Shown piece by piece: positions 36,721-46,683 of a stretch of 51,181 bases of DNA. Source of the DNA: Candidatus Devosia symbiotica (GTDB lineage Bacteria > Pseudomonadota > Alphaproteobacteria > Rhizobiales > Devosiaceae); assembly GCA_025050575.1 (NCBI GenBank), contig JALBVE010000008.1:1-51181 (forward strand), given 5' to 3'. Under the pieces are notes generated by a model. It was not told where the DNA came from, searched no databases, and saw only the letters and a list, made by a program, of their open reading frames with translations. Each line of letters opens with the position of its first letter. Position 1 is the stretch's first letter. A program made the position numbers and the translations under genes.

Positions 36721-38111
36721 TCAGGTGACACGACATGGGACAAGGCGTTCTTCGATCTTGTCATCGTCAGCCGCGCCACCCTCGTGATATTCGGCATCTT
36801 CATTGACGCCCCAGATGTCATGAATGGCGGCGCTGATGATGATGTTGAGAGCGGTCGGAATGCCGGTCATTATGGCGTGATCCTGATTGTTGTATTTGTG
36901 CATGCTGTTGCGGCCAACCAGATTCAGATTGCTGAACTGCTCGGTAAGTCCATCGGTGATGGTATCGACGTTGAGCTTGTAGCAGTTGACTGACGCACGA
37001 CTAAGCCATCGATGATGTCTTCGGGTTCGGCCATGTCCCAGTGTTGTTGCCGGCATTGCAGAAATATTCCATGCCGTATCGGGATTGGGCACTATGTCGG
37101 GCGACCATGATTTGAATTTCTAGATGCGACCGACCTTGACGCTGGGATTGTGGATGTAGATCCAGTTATCGTCAAAGCTCTCCGTGCCACGGGCAATCAG
37201 GCCGATAATCAAGAAATCCCGATAGCGCAGGCCCGTGGCGGCAGCAGCGACGGCCGGGTCCTGGTCGGCACCCAGCACGCGGACCAGCTCATTGACCGCG
37301 GCCGTGGAGATCAGATAGTCGGCGGTGACCTTGGTTTCCTTGCCATTGGCGTTGGTAATGATGGCGACCCATTTGCTGGTTTCGGCGTGCTGGCTGATGG
37401 CCGGATGGCGGAACCCATCATCAGCTTGCCGCCCTGATCAATGATCTTGTCGCGGGTGCGCTCCCACATCTGGCCGAGGCAGGGGTAGCAGAAGCTGTTG
37501 ATCAGCGTCTTGATGACGCTTTGATTAGCTTTTGGTGTCTTGCCAACGCCAAAGCTCTAGATAATGGCCTGGCAGAGATTAAGCCCCTTGATGCGCTGAG
37601 CGACCCAATCGGTGCCGCTGTCGCCGCAGTCCATGCCTCAGACCTTTTCGGTATAGGTCTTGAAGAAGATCTGGAACAAACTGCGGCCAAAATTATTGGC
37701 CGCCCATTGCTCGAGACTAACTAGCTTGCGATAGGGACGAGCCTTGGTCCAGGCGTAGGACAAGATGCAGCGCAGCGTCTCAACAGGGCCGAGCTTAGCC
37801 AAGGCATGGCCGGCTTGCAGCGGATAATCGAACAGCTTGCCGTTGTAATAGATCTGGCTTGAGCGCGGACGCTGCAGCATCTCGTCGTTCATGATCTCGG
37901 TCCACCAGGCCTAGACTTCAGCGCTTTTAGAAAAGAAGCGATGGCCGCCAATATTGAAGCGATAGCCCTTGTAGTTCACCGTGCGGGAAATGCCGCCGAC
38001 ATAGACCGGGTCACGCTCGACAATGGCGACGCTGCGGCCAGCCTTGGTTAGCTCATAGGCTGTAGTCAGACCGGCGGGGTCGGCGCCGATGATCAGGGTT
38101 TCGACATTCAT
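36721..38111 (-). pseudogene. FAD-dependent oxidoreductase (UDP-galactopyranose mutase-like), broken
   Basis: ATG at 38111 gives NVETLIIGADPAGLTTAYELTKAGRSVAIVE, an FAD Rossmann motif with GxGxxG weakened to GADPAG, then GGISRTVNYKGYRFNIGGHRFFS. Stops follow at about 37911 (W-type, V*AWWTEI) and 37638, and several shifts. Late pieces include FLIIGLIARG, DDNWIYIHNPSVKVGRI and NLNLVGRNSMHKYNNQDHAIMTG, the C-terminal FAD-binding region. Total length matches a 460-residue protein. It overlaps gtrA by ATGA. In relatives such enzymes accompany surface-polysaccharide genes; the substrate is inferred only. Confidence 0.78.
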
Positions 38112-38589
38112 GGACGCATCGCCGCCTTGTTTGCGAGAGAAGCTAGAAATCCGTCGGCAAACGAAATGTGTTTGTGCGCGAGGAATGAGTAGATAAATGA
38201 TGAGACTAACCGCGCTGAGATGGGCGATACGCGCCCGCGGCGTGGCCATGGGCAATTGGCCAATCCAGTCGAGAATAGGGAGGGCGAATAGCGACATTAG
38301 GGCGAAGGCGACCATCAGGCGCAGCAGCAATGTGCTCAGGCTGACGAGGACAAAACTGGCGAGCTGGTGATGGGCGGCGTGGCCGTCGGAGGTAAAGACA
38401 ACGTGGCGTGACGCGAGGAAATTCATCGCCGTGCCACTTAGTGCGCCAAGCGCAATAGCGCCGGCGTAGAGGAGGGGTGTTGGCGAAATTGGACGCCAGC
38501 AATAGCTGGGCGAGCGCGACATCAACAATCGTCGCTGCGCCGGCAGACGTCAGGTAACGTGCAAAACCCAACAATGGAACCGCCGACAA
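38108..38589 (-). pseudogene. gtrA: GtrA-family membrane protein, frameshifted
   Basis: GtrA proteins are four-helix carriers thought to flip polyprenyl-linked sugars. FARYLTSAGAATIVDVALAQLLLASN is helix 1. A shift near 38490 leads to LYAGAIALGALSGTAMNFLASRHVVF (helices 2-3 with the typical N-F-x-x-x-R/K turn) and LASFVLVSLSTLLLRLMVAFALM. A second shift near 38195 restores FLAHKHISFADGFLASLANKAA. Two indels, so not functional. First gene of the dead cluster gtrA-FAD oxidoreductase-GT-C-acyltransferase. The gap to purS (38590-38742) shows no gene. Confidence 0.82.
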
Positions 38590-38742
38590 TAGCTTGAGAT
38601 GCGTTGCCGGAAGGCAAGCCAGATGGGATTAACAAACTGTCAGCGCAATCGAATTTGGCATTACCGAGAGGGAGATAGTTTTGAGTATAGTAAGGGATCC
38701 GGCGCTATAACGTGGCGCGCCGTTAACTATCGTTGTCAGGCG

Positions 38743-38985
38743 TTAATTTGAGATTTCGATCGCATAGTTTTCGATCACATTATTGGCCAGCAGCTTGTTG
38801 CACATGCTGATGATCTGAGCGCGGGCGGTCGTCTCGTCGGTTGCGTCCAGGACAAGATCAAAGATCTTTCCCTGACGAACTGATGTGACGCCAGGAAATC
38901 CCAGACCCTTGAGCGAGCCTTCGATGGCCTGACCCTGCGGATCAAGAACGCCGGCCTTGAGCGTAACTGTTACACGTGCTTTCAT
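38743..38985 (-). CDS. purS: Phosphoribosylformylglycinamidine synthase subunit PurS
   Basis: 80 residues: KARVTVTLKAGVLDPQGQAIEGSLKGLGFPGVTSVRQGKIFDL is the whole PurS signature, ending in MCNKLLANNVIENYAIEI. PurS bridges PurL and PurQ in the three-part FGAM synthase. The start is 17 bp after purC, so the two form an operon. Intact. Confidence 0.96.
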   Translation of the reverse strand: MKARVTVTLKAGVLDPQGQAIEGSLKGLGFPGVTSVRQGKIFDLVLDATDETTARAQIISMCNKLLANNVIENYAIEISN

Positions 38986-39002
38986 GATGATCGGCTCCCG
39001 GG

Positions 39003-39767
39003 CTACTGAACGAGGCGCGGACCAGTGGTCAGCGCGTTTTCAGTCTCAACGAGAATGCCCAGGCGCTGGGCGACTTCGCGGTAGCTTTCGATCAGGCCGC
39101 CAAGGTTTTCGCGGAAGCGATCCTTGTCCATCTTGGCGCGGGTCTTGACGTCCCACAGGCGGCAGCTATCGGGGCTGATCTCATCAGCTAGCACGATGCG
39201 CATCAGATCGCCTTCATAGAGGCGTCCGCACTCGATCTTGAAATCGATCAGCTGAATGCCGACGCCCATGAATAGGCCGGTAAGGAAATCATTGACCCGG
39301 ATGGCCAGGCTCATGATGTCATTGAGTTCGGCCGGGGTGGCCCAACCAAAGGCGGTGATATGCTCTTCACTGACCATGGGGTCGTGCAGGGCGTCGTCCT
39401 TGTAGCAGAATTCGATGATCGAACGTGGCAGCTGGGTGCCGGGTTCCAAACCTAGGCGCTTGACCAGCGAGCCGGCGGCAAAATTGCGCACGATGATCTC
39501 GAGCGGAATGATCTCTACTTCCTTGATCAACTGTTCGCGCATGTTCATGCGCCGAATGAAGTGAGTCGGAATTCCCAGACCGTTGAGCTTGGTGAAAATG
39601 AACTCCGAGATTCGGTTGTTCAATACACCCTTGCCGTCGACGATTTCGTGGCGGGTGCCATCACCAGCGGTGGTGTCGTCCTTGAAATACTGAACCAGAG
39701 TGCCAGGCTCAGGACCTTCGAACAAGATCTTAACCTTGCCCTCGTAGATTTTGCGACGACGGTTCAT
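39003..39767 (-). CDS. purC: Phosphoribosylaminoimidazole-succinocarboxamide synthase (SAICAR synthase)
   Basis: 254 residues. Adds aspartate to CAIR with ATP. N-terminal [34 protein letters not shown] is the family's ATP-binding start (here Y-E-G-K); [24 protein letters not shown] and [22 protein letters not shown] (SAICAR signature), then [10 protein letters not shown] and [14 protein letters not shown] are complete. Intact, first gene of purC-purS. Divergent from the DUF1476 gene. Confidence 0.97.
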   Translation of the reverse strand: MNRRRKIYEGKVKILFEGPEPGTLVQYFKDDTTAGDGTRHEIVDGKGVLNNRISEFIFTKLNGLGIPTHFIRRMNMREQLIKEVEIIPLEIIVRNFAAGSLVKRLGLEPGTQLPRSIIEFCYKDDALHDPMVSEEHITAFGWATPAELNDIMSLAIRVNDFLTGLFMGVGIQLIDFKIECGRLYEGDLMRIVLADEISPDSCRLWDVKTRAKMDKDRFRENLGGLIESYREVAQRLGILVETENALTTGPRLVQ

Positions 39768-39996
39768 TGGGAATCCGGACCGTTAGGGAGGAGGGTGATT
39801 TGGCCGCTTCATGCGCCAGAACCATGCGAAAAAGCAAGCTCTTTTGCATGCCGCTAGCGGATGGCAAGCCTGCATGGCGCCGTTTGAACATAAGGTCGTA
39901 GCGCTGGAGGAGGTGTTGATTTGGCCGTCTAAACCGCCTATGTTGATAGGCAAGCGCCAGCAAGGCCGCGATGTTTAGAGCAAGCGGGAGAGTGGC

Positions 39997-40320
39997 ATGA
40001 GCCAGTTTGATGATCGGGCGAAGGGGCAGGAAGCTAAATTTGCCTTCGATGCTGAAATCAAGTTCAAGGCTGAGGCACGGCGCAACAAGTTGCTGGGCAT
40101 CTGGGTGGCCGAGTTGCTGGGCCATAGCGGCGACGCCGCCAGTGCCTATGCCGCCGAAGTGGTGGCCGCCGATTTCGAAGAAGCCGGCGATGAAGACGTG
40201 TTCCGCAAAGTGATCGGCGATCTCAAGGCCAAGGGCCTGGATATTGGCGACGAGGTGATTCGCGCCAAGATGCTGCAGCTCACGCAGACGGCCAATGAAC
40301 AGGTCGCCAGCGAAGGCTGA
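39997..40320 (+). CDS. DUF1476: zeta inhibitor subunit of alphaproteobacterial F1FO-ATPase
   Basis: 107 residues: FDDRAKGQEAKFAFDAEIKFKAEARRNKLLG is the inhibitory N-terminal segment, and a four-helix domain follows (LLGHSGDAASAYAAEVVAAD, IGDLKAKGLDIGDEVIRAKM). In Paracoccus the zeta subunit enters the F1 catalytic interface through its N-terminus and blocks ATP hydrolysis. The family is restricted to alphaproteobacteria. Intact, with a hairpin terminator 28 bp downstream. Its persistence suggests that oxidative phosphorylation is kept. Confidence 0.95.
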   Translation: MSQFDDRAKGQEAKFAFDAEIKFKAEARRNKLLGIWVAELLGHSGDAASAYAAEVVAADFEEAGDEDVFRKVIGDLKAKGLDIGDEVIRAKMLQLTQTANEQVASEG

Positions 40321-40347
40321 TCTGTTCACTCTCGTCGAGAAATTAGG

Positions 40348-40377
40348 GAGCTGGTCGCAAGACCGGCTCTCTTTGTT
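40348..40377 (+). terminator. Terminator after the DUF1476 gene
   Basis: GAGCTGGTC (40348-40356) and GACCGGCTC (40361-40369) pair (one G-U) around GCAA, followed by TCTTTGTT. Confidence 0.65.
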
Positions 40378-40461
40378 GATTCTGCCGATAGCCATCGTGT
40401 CGACCGGGCCGAGATCGGCGAGCCGCTTTGACCAGAACGATGTGACCGATCTCGTTTCGGC

Positions 40462-40886
40462 TCAATGCGTGCACTTCACCGTGGTGGTCACGCCGATGTA
40501 AGCTGGCATGATGAACTCGAAGCTGTATTTGGCGTAGAGGTGATGTGCGTTGCCATCGGCGATCGGGCTGACATAGCCCCCCCTCGGGGGGGGTGGGCAT
40601 TGAGGTGCTGCATCAGAGCGCTCATGATGGCCTTGCCCAAGTTGCGACTCTGATCGGCTAGTTTAAGCGCGATGTCGACGATCGAGAAGGCGGTGCCGCC
40701 GTCGCCGATGATGCGACCCATGCCCACGACGCTGCTAGCGTGAACAATTCTAACAGCGTGCCAACTATTGGGCAGGCCCGATGCTGGTCTGTTCGACCGT
40801 TTTGAGGCTTAGCCCGACCGCGACGCGCAGGCGCAAATAGTCGTCCACGCTCGGCGTGCTGTGGGCTCCAGGATATAGGAGCCCAT
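40462..40886 (-). pseudogene. GNAT-family N-acetyltransferase, frameshifted
   Basis: ATG at 40886 begins MGSYILEPTA; shifts restore VDDYLRLRVAVGLSLKTVEQTS, LPNSWHAVRIVHAS and GMGRIIGDGGTAFSIVDIAL, then QSRNLGKAIMSALMQHL, the acetyl-CoA-binding Q-x-x-G-x-G/A loop with its second Gly changed to Asn. An extra base in the run of 7 C / 8 G at 40577-40593 causes the last frameshift, after which HHLYAKYSFEFIMPAYIGV completes the fold. At least three indels. Start overlaps the stop of the hydrolase remnant. Confidence 0.85.
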
Positions 40887-41409
40887 TATAATCTTTGCAT
40901 CAGCCGAGTGAACGTCGGCAGGCCCTCGGGCTAGGGACCGTGGCCGGAGGTCGGGTTGATATGGCCGGCTTCGCCAGCCTAGTAGAAATCCGAATTCTAG
41001 CAATTGGCAAATTCGACGGCGCGGTCGAGCGTGCATAGCGGATCATTGCTGAAGGCGACCAGCAGCGAGGGGAGAAGCGGGGAATTGCGCTGAATTAGGC
41101 GGAAGCCGAATGTTCCTTTGGGCGCGACCGGGCTCAACTCGATATCGGGCGGGCCAGCAGAAAGGCATAACGGACATTGTCGAGCAGGCGAGGAGCATGG
41201 GCGAGGGCGATGACGGACAAGAAATGGGCGACAAACATCACCGGGCGGGCGGTAAGGCGCGCCGCCTAATCGATGGTTTCGACCCAGTCGTCGAGATCGG
41301 GCTCATCCCAATCTGCCTGTTCGACAATGGCGGCCGTGCTCATGCGCTTGGCCCAGCGCAGCTGCTAGTAGCCTGGCTCGGCATTGTCTAGACCGGGTGG
41401 GTAGTTAGT
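40886..41409 (-). pseudogene. RBBP9/YdeN-type alpha/beta hydrolase, broken
   Basis: Minus-strand pieces: LRWAKRMSTAAIVEQADWDEPDLDDWVETID, TAG, AARLTARPVMFVAHFLSVIALAHA, then AGHINPTSGHGP, TAG, PEGLPTFTRLMQRL and TAA. The nucleophile elbow should be AHSLG with the catalytic Ser; here it is AHFLS, so the Ser is lost. The His in AGHINPTSGHG remains. At least four stops (including one near 41357) and one shift. Lies directly after purB on the same strand. Confidence 0.85.
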
Positions 41410-41410
41410 C

Positions 41411-42739
41411 CTATCCGAAGACCCGGGTAAAGATTGTGTCGACATGTTTGAGGTGATAGGCGTCGTCGAACATATCGTCGATTTGCGCATCGCTCAGAGT
41501 CACTTGCGGATCTTCTTTAAGGTTCTTGGCGAACTGTCCGGCGCAATCGCCGCGCATTTTCCAGACCTTCATGGCGCTGCGCTGGACGACAGCGTAGCTG
41601 TCCTCGCGGGAGTAGCCGGCCTGAGTCAGGGCCAGCAGCATGCGCTGGGAATTGTGCAGGCCGCCGAGCAGGTCGAGATTGCGGCGCATGTTTTCCGGAT
41701 AGATCAGCAGCTTGTCGATGACGCCGGTCAGCCGAGCCAAAGCGAAGTCGAGGGTAACGGTGGCGTCAGGGCCGATCATGCGCTCAACCGAGGAGTGCGA
41801 GATATCGCGCTCATGCCAGAGAGCGACGTTTTCTAGTGCCGGCGCCACCATGCCGCGCACCAGACGGGCCAGGCCGGTTAGGTTTTCAGTCAGCACTGGG
41901 TTACGCTTGTGCGGCATGGCCGAAGAGCCCTTCTGGCCGGGAGAGAAGAATTCCTCGGCTTCGAGCACTTCGGTGCGCTGCAGGTGACGGATCTCGATGG
42001 CGACGCGCTCGACCGAACTGGCGACGACGCCCAGCGTGGCAAAGAACATGGCGTGGCGATCGCGCGGGATGACTTGGGTGGAGACTGGCTCGATGCTGAG
42101 GCCGAACTTATCGGCAACATAGGCTTCGACCTGCGGATCGATATTGGCGAAGCTGCCAATGGCACCGGAAATGGCGCAAGTAGCAATTTCGGCGCGGGCG
42201 GCGATCAGGCGGGCACGATTGCGAGTAAACTCGGCATAGGCCTCGGCCAGCTTGACGCCAAAGGTAGTCGGCTCGGCGTGGATGCCGTGACTGCGGCCGA
42301 TGGTAATGGTGTTCTTGTGCTCATAGGCACGGCGCTTGATGGCCGCGAGCAGAGCATCGATATCGGCGATCAGCAAATCGGCGGCGCGGGCCATCTGTAC
42401 CGACAGGGTGGTGTCCAGAATGTCCGAGCTAGTCATGCCCTGGTGCACGAAGCGGGCATCGGGACCGACGATTTCGCTTAAGTGCGTCAGAAAGGCGATG
42501 ACGTCGTGCTTGGTGGTGCGTTCGATCTCGTCGATGCGGGCAACGTCAAAGCCGTATTCGCCCAGTTCGGCTTTGCGGGCATTCATCACATCCCAGATAT
42601 TCTGCACGGATTCCACAGGCACGACTCCGAGTTCGGCTAATTTGGTGGCGGCATGCGCCTCGATCTCGAACCAAATGGCAAAGCGGGTCTCGGCGGACCA
42701 GATGGACACCATTTCGGGGCGGGAGTAGCGCGGGATCAT
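41411..42739 (-). CDS. purB: Adenylosuccinate lyase
   Basis: 442 residues. Splits SAICAR and adenylosuccinate, releasing fumarate. IPRYSRPEMVSIWSAETRF opens; DVIAFLTHLSEIVG and HQGMTSSDILDTTLSVQM hold substrate-binding residues; GRSHGIHAEPTTFGVKLAEAYAEF has the catalytic His; KGSSAMPHKRNPVLTENL is the fumarase/lyase signature loop with the catalytic Ser. Intact. Serves both the IMP and AMP branches, agreeing with the retained purL/Q/S/C. Confidence 0.97.
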   Translation of the reverse strand: MIPRYSRPEMVSIWSAETRFAIWFEIEAHAATKLAELGVVPVESVQNIWDVMNARKAELGEYGFDVARIDEIERTTKHDVIAFLTHLSEIVGPDARFVHQGMTSSDILDTTLSVQMARAADLLIADIDALLAAIKRRAYEHKNTITIGRSHGIHAEPTTFGVKLAEAYAEFTRNRARLIAARAEIATCAISGAIGSFANIDPQVEAYVADKFGLSIEPVSTQVIPRDRHAMFFATLGVVASSVERVAIEIRHLQRTEVLEAEEFFSPGQKGSSAMPHKRNPVLTENLTGLARLVRGMVAPALENVALWHERDISHSSVERMIGPDATVTLDFALARLTGVIDKLLIYPENMRRNLDLLGGLHNSQRMLLALTQAGYSREDSYAVVQRSAMKVWKMRGDCAGQFAKNLKEDPQVTLSDAQIDDMFDDAYHLKHVDTIFTRVFG

Positions 42740-42783
42740 GTTTTGGGCTTTTGCGTTGAAGGCTTGCAGCGTGAAGTCAGGAA

Positions 42784-43464
42784 TCAGGCGAGACGGGTCG
42801 AGGCGGTGTTGCGAATGGCAGAAATGCGTGGCGCATAGATAGCTGGATCATTGCCGCCATAGACCGACGAGCCGGCAACGAATACATCGGCGCCAGCTTC
42901 GGCAACGGCACGGGCATTGCCTGTCGTTATGCCGCCATCGATCTCAAGATCGATCGGGCGGTTGCCGATCAGCGCACGGGCCTGAGTCAGCTTATTGAGC
43001 GATTCGGGAATAAAGCTCTGGCCGCCAAAGCCGGGATTGACCGACATGATCAGCAATAGGTCGATATCATCAATGACATGGGCCAGGGCGGAGACAGGGG
43101 TGGCCGGATTGATGGCGACGCCGGCCTTCTTGCCCTCAGCTTTGATAGTCTGAATGGTGCGATGCAGATGCGGGTCGGCCTCGGCATGGACAGTGATAAT
43201 ATCAGCGCCGGCTTTGGCGAAGGCGGGGATATAGAGGTCCACCGGGGCGATCATCAAATGCACGTCAAAGGGTTTTTGGGTGATCTTGCGCACCGCGGCC
43301 ATGACCAATGGGCCAAAGCTGATATTAGGAACGAAATGACCATCCATCACGTCGACATGGATGTAATCGGCGCCCGCTGCATCAATCGCCGCAACTTCCT
43401 CACCCAACCGGCTGAAATCTGCCGACAGAATCGAAGGGGCAATGCGGATGGGTCGCGTGGTCAT
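42784..43464 (-). CDS. rpe: Ribulose-phosphate 3-epimerase
   Basis: 226 residues from ATG 43464 (an in-frame ATG two codons upstream is possible). TIM barrel that interconverts ribulose-5-P and xylulose-5-[36 protein letters not shown] (two metal ligands), VHLMIAPVD with its His, [15 protein letters not shown] and LEIDGGIT with the catalytic Asp are all present. Intact. Upstream of purB, 44 bp apart. Feeds pentose phosphate to PRPP. Confidence 0.97.
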   Translation of the reverse strand: MTTRPIRIAPSILSADFSRLGEEVAAIDAAGADYIHVDVMDGHFVPNISFGPLVMAAVRKITQKPFDVHLMIAPVDLYIPAFAKAGADIITVHAEADPHLHRTIQTIKAEGKKAGVAINPATPVSALAHVIDDIDLLLIMSVNPGFGGQSFIPESLNKLTQARALIGNRPIDLEIDGGITTGNARAVAEAGADVFVAGSSVYGGNDPAIYAPRISAIRNTASTRLA

Positions 43465-43619
43465 GGGCAATACCTCAGCCGGGCGGGGACAAGGCTAGAA
43501 TATAGCGAGCAGGCGGATAGGGCAAGAGGTGGGGACGTCGTGCAAGCCAGCCAGGGGCGGATGATCGCGGACAATCATGCTGCGCTTGCCTGGCCTGCGC
43601 CTCGCAAATTTGCGGCTGC

Positions 43620-44102
43620 CTAGTTATCGTCGAGCTGTTCCTTGTCATGGGTGGCCTGGATTTCGGCGGGTGACAGTTCTTTATCACCATTGGTGTTGAG
43701 TAGCTCGAAGAAAGCTTCGACCCCGATCTGGCAATAGAGTCGTCCGGCCACCTGCTACTCGGCCTCAGCGTGACTGACAAGGCTGTCGCTATTGAAATCA
43801 ACGTCGTCGAACGCGTTGCCTAGCTAGGCGCCGGCGCATTCACCGGCATTCATGGCGCCATCAGCATTGGTGTTGAGCGTCTCGAGATAGTCGACGAAGT
43901 CTAGCTGGCGATAGGGCCTGTCGCGCATGAAATCGTTGATTTCGGTGCGGGTGACGGTGCCGTCGTGATTGTGATCTGCAGAACTCAACGGCCCGTCCGA
44001 TCCGGCGTTTGGCGGCGCAACGGTCGGGTTATTGCGTGCCAGGGCGGCGCTGGCGGATAGCATGATGATAACAATGGCGGCGCGGGATGAACCGAAGGAT
44101 AG
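43620..44102 (-). pseudogene. Exported EF-hand protein with two in-frame stops
   Basis: A hydrophobic leader (IVIIMLSASAALARNN) precedes four EF-hand-like loops: DHNHDGTVTRTE, NTNADGAMNAGE, DFNSDSLVSHAE and NTNGDKELSPAE. Residues at the calcium positions are largely kept in loops 1, 2 and 4; loop 3 lost Gly. TAG at 43824-43826 and TAG at 43755-43757 interrupt an otherwise single frame that ends at 43620-43622. Start uncertain: the frame runs on upstream to 44438. Probably a periplasmic calcium-binding protein; partner unknown. Confidence 0.8.
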
Positions 44103-44969
44103 CAAGATTGGTGCAGTCCCGTCGGCTGCTAGCCGACGCGGCGAGAGCGATTTGTCGCTCCGTCTGCCTTGACCTGTGCGGGGCCGCGCGTCTAGCCCGG
44201 CCATAAACCATAAATTGGCGTTGCTGCGGACTTCCGTCGGCTGCTGCGTTAAGGTTGCGTCAACCATATGTGGGAAGGTGCCGTGCGGGTTCCATCGGTT
44301 GGCCTGCTGCTCGATGAGCGCCGGATTGTATAAGAATGTTACCGGCTCGCCGAGCGGATGTTGCGCGACTATTAGGACCATCCAGGTCTTTTCGAGATGA
44401 TTAACAATTGGTTGGCAAGCTGCCGATAGACCATGCATAATCTATTATCGAGTTATCATCCGCGATTATGCCGCAGGCGACACTGTGACATCACAAAAGT
44501 CTCAGACAGTGCTGACCCTAGTCATAGAATAGAGGCACACTATGTTTAGGAGCCTTTCTAAATACTGGAAATAGACTTTAGCCCGCAGATCAGTTGGTCG
44601 GCCGTTGCGGACCAAATCCAAGCCTAGCATCCGCGTGGGACGCATCTTTGGGAGTAATGTGCATCGGTCACGATTTCTGCGGCTATGCCTCTGGCATTAC
44701 TGCGCAAATCGACAACGGTATAGCTGGTCAACAATACTAATCCCGCTCTGATCGTCTGGCGCTCCGGCGTGCCGTGTTGGTCTGACTGGCCGGTTCGCCA
44801 GGCAACATAGGCCAATAAGCTTATGGTGACTGGCAATCTACTCTTGCGTACTAATGTCGCGTGATCGGTCAGACCTGATCCTGTGGGACCAACTGCTGGG
44901 CGAGCGCGAATAGGTCTGCAATGACCGGCGACCGGATGCCCCTTTCATAGCGGCGTCATGGCAGGCATT
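44103..44969. other. Eroded region without an assignable gene
   Basis: The minus-strand frame above the EF-hand remnant stays open to 44438 and includes a coding-looking piece (FLYNPALIEQQANRWNPHG and a VDATLTQQPTEVRSNANLW segment) that I cannot place; it may be a different gene fused in by deletion. From 44440 to 44969 I see short frames only and no recognisable protein, repeat or RNA. An AT-rich stretch at 44430-44600 has no obvious promoter. Confidence 0.4.
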
Positions 44970-45500
44970 TTGGGCCGTCGAGCAGACGGTGCTGCTCGCG
45001 TTCGGCCAAGCCATAGGCGCCTTTGGAGATCTTGATCAGGCCGATGCGATCGATGATGGAGACCGTGCCTCGGCTGGAATGGATCAGGCCACGGCCCTCG
45101 AGTCCTTGAGGGCTATGGTGACGCCTGATCGGCGCACCGCTAGCATGGTGGCCAAAAATGTATGGGTGATGGAAAACGAGCGGCCGACCCGGTCGGCGAC
45201 CATGAGCAACCAGTGCGCCAGTCTTTCCTCAAGTTTGGAATTGCTGTTGGACACCGAGGTGGCGGCAATCTGGATGTTGAACACCAGCACGTAACGCAGC
45301 ATGATAATGCGCAAGCGCTCACTTTGGCCTACTGATCGTCTGCACTCAACAGCGACAGACCAGTCGTAACTTTCAGAGCCAAGTTACGAACGATTGGTAC
45401 GAAACTGCACTGACAACGGGTTAGCCGGTGTTTTCCGTTCGGAAGTTGATGGAAACCTGCAATCTGTTGATGCCAGCGCATCGCGCACCACGATTGCTAG
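44970..45500 (-). pseudogene. Crp/Fnr-family transcription regulator, broken
   Basis: Minus-strand 45314-45084 reads MLRYVLVFNIQIAATSVSNSN, then KLEERLAHWLLMVADRVG and ITHTFLATMLAVRRSGVTIAL: the dimer helix and winged-helix recognition region of Crp/Fnr proteins. A shift then gives LEGRGLIHSSRGTVSIIDRIGL and GAYGLAEREQHRLLD. Upstream only a scrap of the cNMP domain remains (TENTG, TAA, PVVSAV). At least two indels and one stop. Effector domain largely lost. Confidence 0.8.
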
Positions 45501-45664
45501 CAGTGTTTCATGCTTGCCCGGATTAGAGTATCGGCCGCCAATTCGGCTATGGTTCGGGACACCTCAGGCCGGGCGGCGTCCATGTCGGACACCTCGGTGC
45601 CGATCACATTGCGAACTGGACCGCTGCCATCATCGTCATTAAGGTCGAAGTAAAGCAGCGGCAT
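45497..45664 (-). CDS. DUF6894-like small protein, probably truncated
   Basis: ATG at 45664 reads MPLLYFDLNDDDGSGPVRNV, then GTEVSDMDAARPEVSRTIAEL. The pattern (aromatic-rich strand, a G-T-E-x-x-D-x-x-A-A-R box, a helix) resembles the 70-90-residue DUF6894 family, named from memory. The frame ends after 55 codons, shorter than expected, so the C-terminal strand is missing and this may be a remnant. Function unknown. The stretch 45665-45858 holds no gene. Confidence 0.45.
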   Translation of the reverse strand: MPLLYFDLNDDDGSGPVRNVIGTEVSDMDAARPEVSRTIAELAADTLIRASMKHC

Positions 45665-45858
45665 GACCGATTCATGTCTGGCAACGGAGTCCGCCGCGCT
45701 GGATTGTACGCTTTCGTATCTTAGTGGCATTTGGATCTTGTCTGCAACCGCGAGCATGCGCTTGCGGGCGTTACTTCACATAAAGGGCGATGCGACACTG
45801 GGCGCATTGCAATGATGTGGCGAAGGGGTAGAATAGCAGCACAAACGGGAGCGTCCTC

Positions 45859-46593
45859 TTGGAATTTTCATTGCCATTGGTGTTTGGCGCCGGCGTGCTG
45901 AGCTTTCTGTCGCCCTGCGTATTGCCGCTGGTGCCGCCTTATTTTACCTATATGAGCGGCGCGAGCTTTGACCAATTGCGCGACGAGGGCACAAGTGCCG
46001 GGGCGCTACAGCGCCGGGTGGCGTTCACCTCGCTGTTCTTCATTCTCGGCTTTACCGTGGTATTCGTCACGCTGGGTGCGACCGCGACGGCTTTTGGCCA
46101 GACCTTTCGGCAGGCACTGCCGATCCTGACGCCGATTGCTGGTCTGCTGATCATCGCGATGGGTCTGCATTTCCTGGGCGTCTATCGCATCGGCCTGCTC
46201 CACCGGCAGATCCGGCATCAGGGGCCCAGCGTGGCCAGCGGTCCACTGGGCGGTTTTCTGCTGGGGCTAGCCTTTGCGATTGGCTGGACGCCATGCATCG
46301 GGCCAGTGCTGGCTGCTGTGCTCAGCGTGGCCGCCAGCAAGAGCACAGCCTGGGAAGGCGCTGGTCTGCTGGGTCTGTATTCGCTGGGGCTGGGCATCCC
46401 TTTCTTTCTGGCTGGCATTGCCGTGGGACCATTCCTGGCGTTCTTCCAAGGCTTCAAGCGCCATCTGCACAGAGTGGAGCAGATGATGGGCGGCTTGATG
46501 GTGATCACTGGCATATTGTTCCTGACCGGTAATTTTACCCGGCTCTCATACTGGTTTCTTGAGACCTTCCCAACACTTGCGAATTTTGGTTGA
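45859..46593 (+). CDS. ccdA: CcdA-type thiol-disulphide transporter for cytochrome c maturation
   Basis: 244 residues, six transmembrane helices. It carries electrons from cytosolic thioredoxin across the inner membrane to periplasmic apocytochrome c maturation thiols. The redox cysteines are in LSFLSPCVLPLVPPY (helix 1) and IGWTPCIGPVLAAV (helix 4), both intact. The start codon is TTG at 45859. No stop or shift. Cytochrome c maturation is thus kept in a cell whose hemE and hemJ are broken, implying external heme or a bypass. Confidence 0.93.
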   Translation: MEFSLPLVFGAGVLSFLSPCVLPLVPPYFTYMSGASFDQLRDEGTSAGALQRRVAFTSLFFILGFTVVFVTLGATATAFGQTFRQALPILTPIAGLLIIAMGLHFLGVYRIGLLHRQIRHQGPSVASGPLGGFLLGLAFAIGWTPCIGPVLAAVLSVAASKSTAWEGAGLLGLYSLGLGIPFFLAGIAVGPFLAFFQGFKRHLHRVEQMMGGLMVITGILFLTGNFTRLSYWFLETFPTLANFG

Positions 46594-46683
46594 CGGTAAG
46601 AGCCGCTTAATCATGGTCACGAAAGCGTGAGTTTGGCCGCTAAGTTTAGCACTGGTTTACCAGAGGGCAGTACAGTGTGCGCC

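Noticed and set aside
39730..40395. A 221-codon minus-strand open frame across the DUF1476 gene
   Set aside because: It is the antisense shadow of DUF1476 (plus strand, clear family) and the end of purC; the translation has no family character.
41444..42728. Several plus-strand frames over 41.4-42.7 kb
   Set aside because: All are shadows of purB, which is intact on the minus strand.
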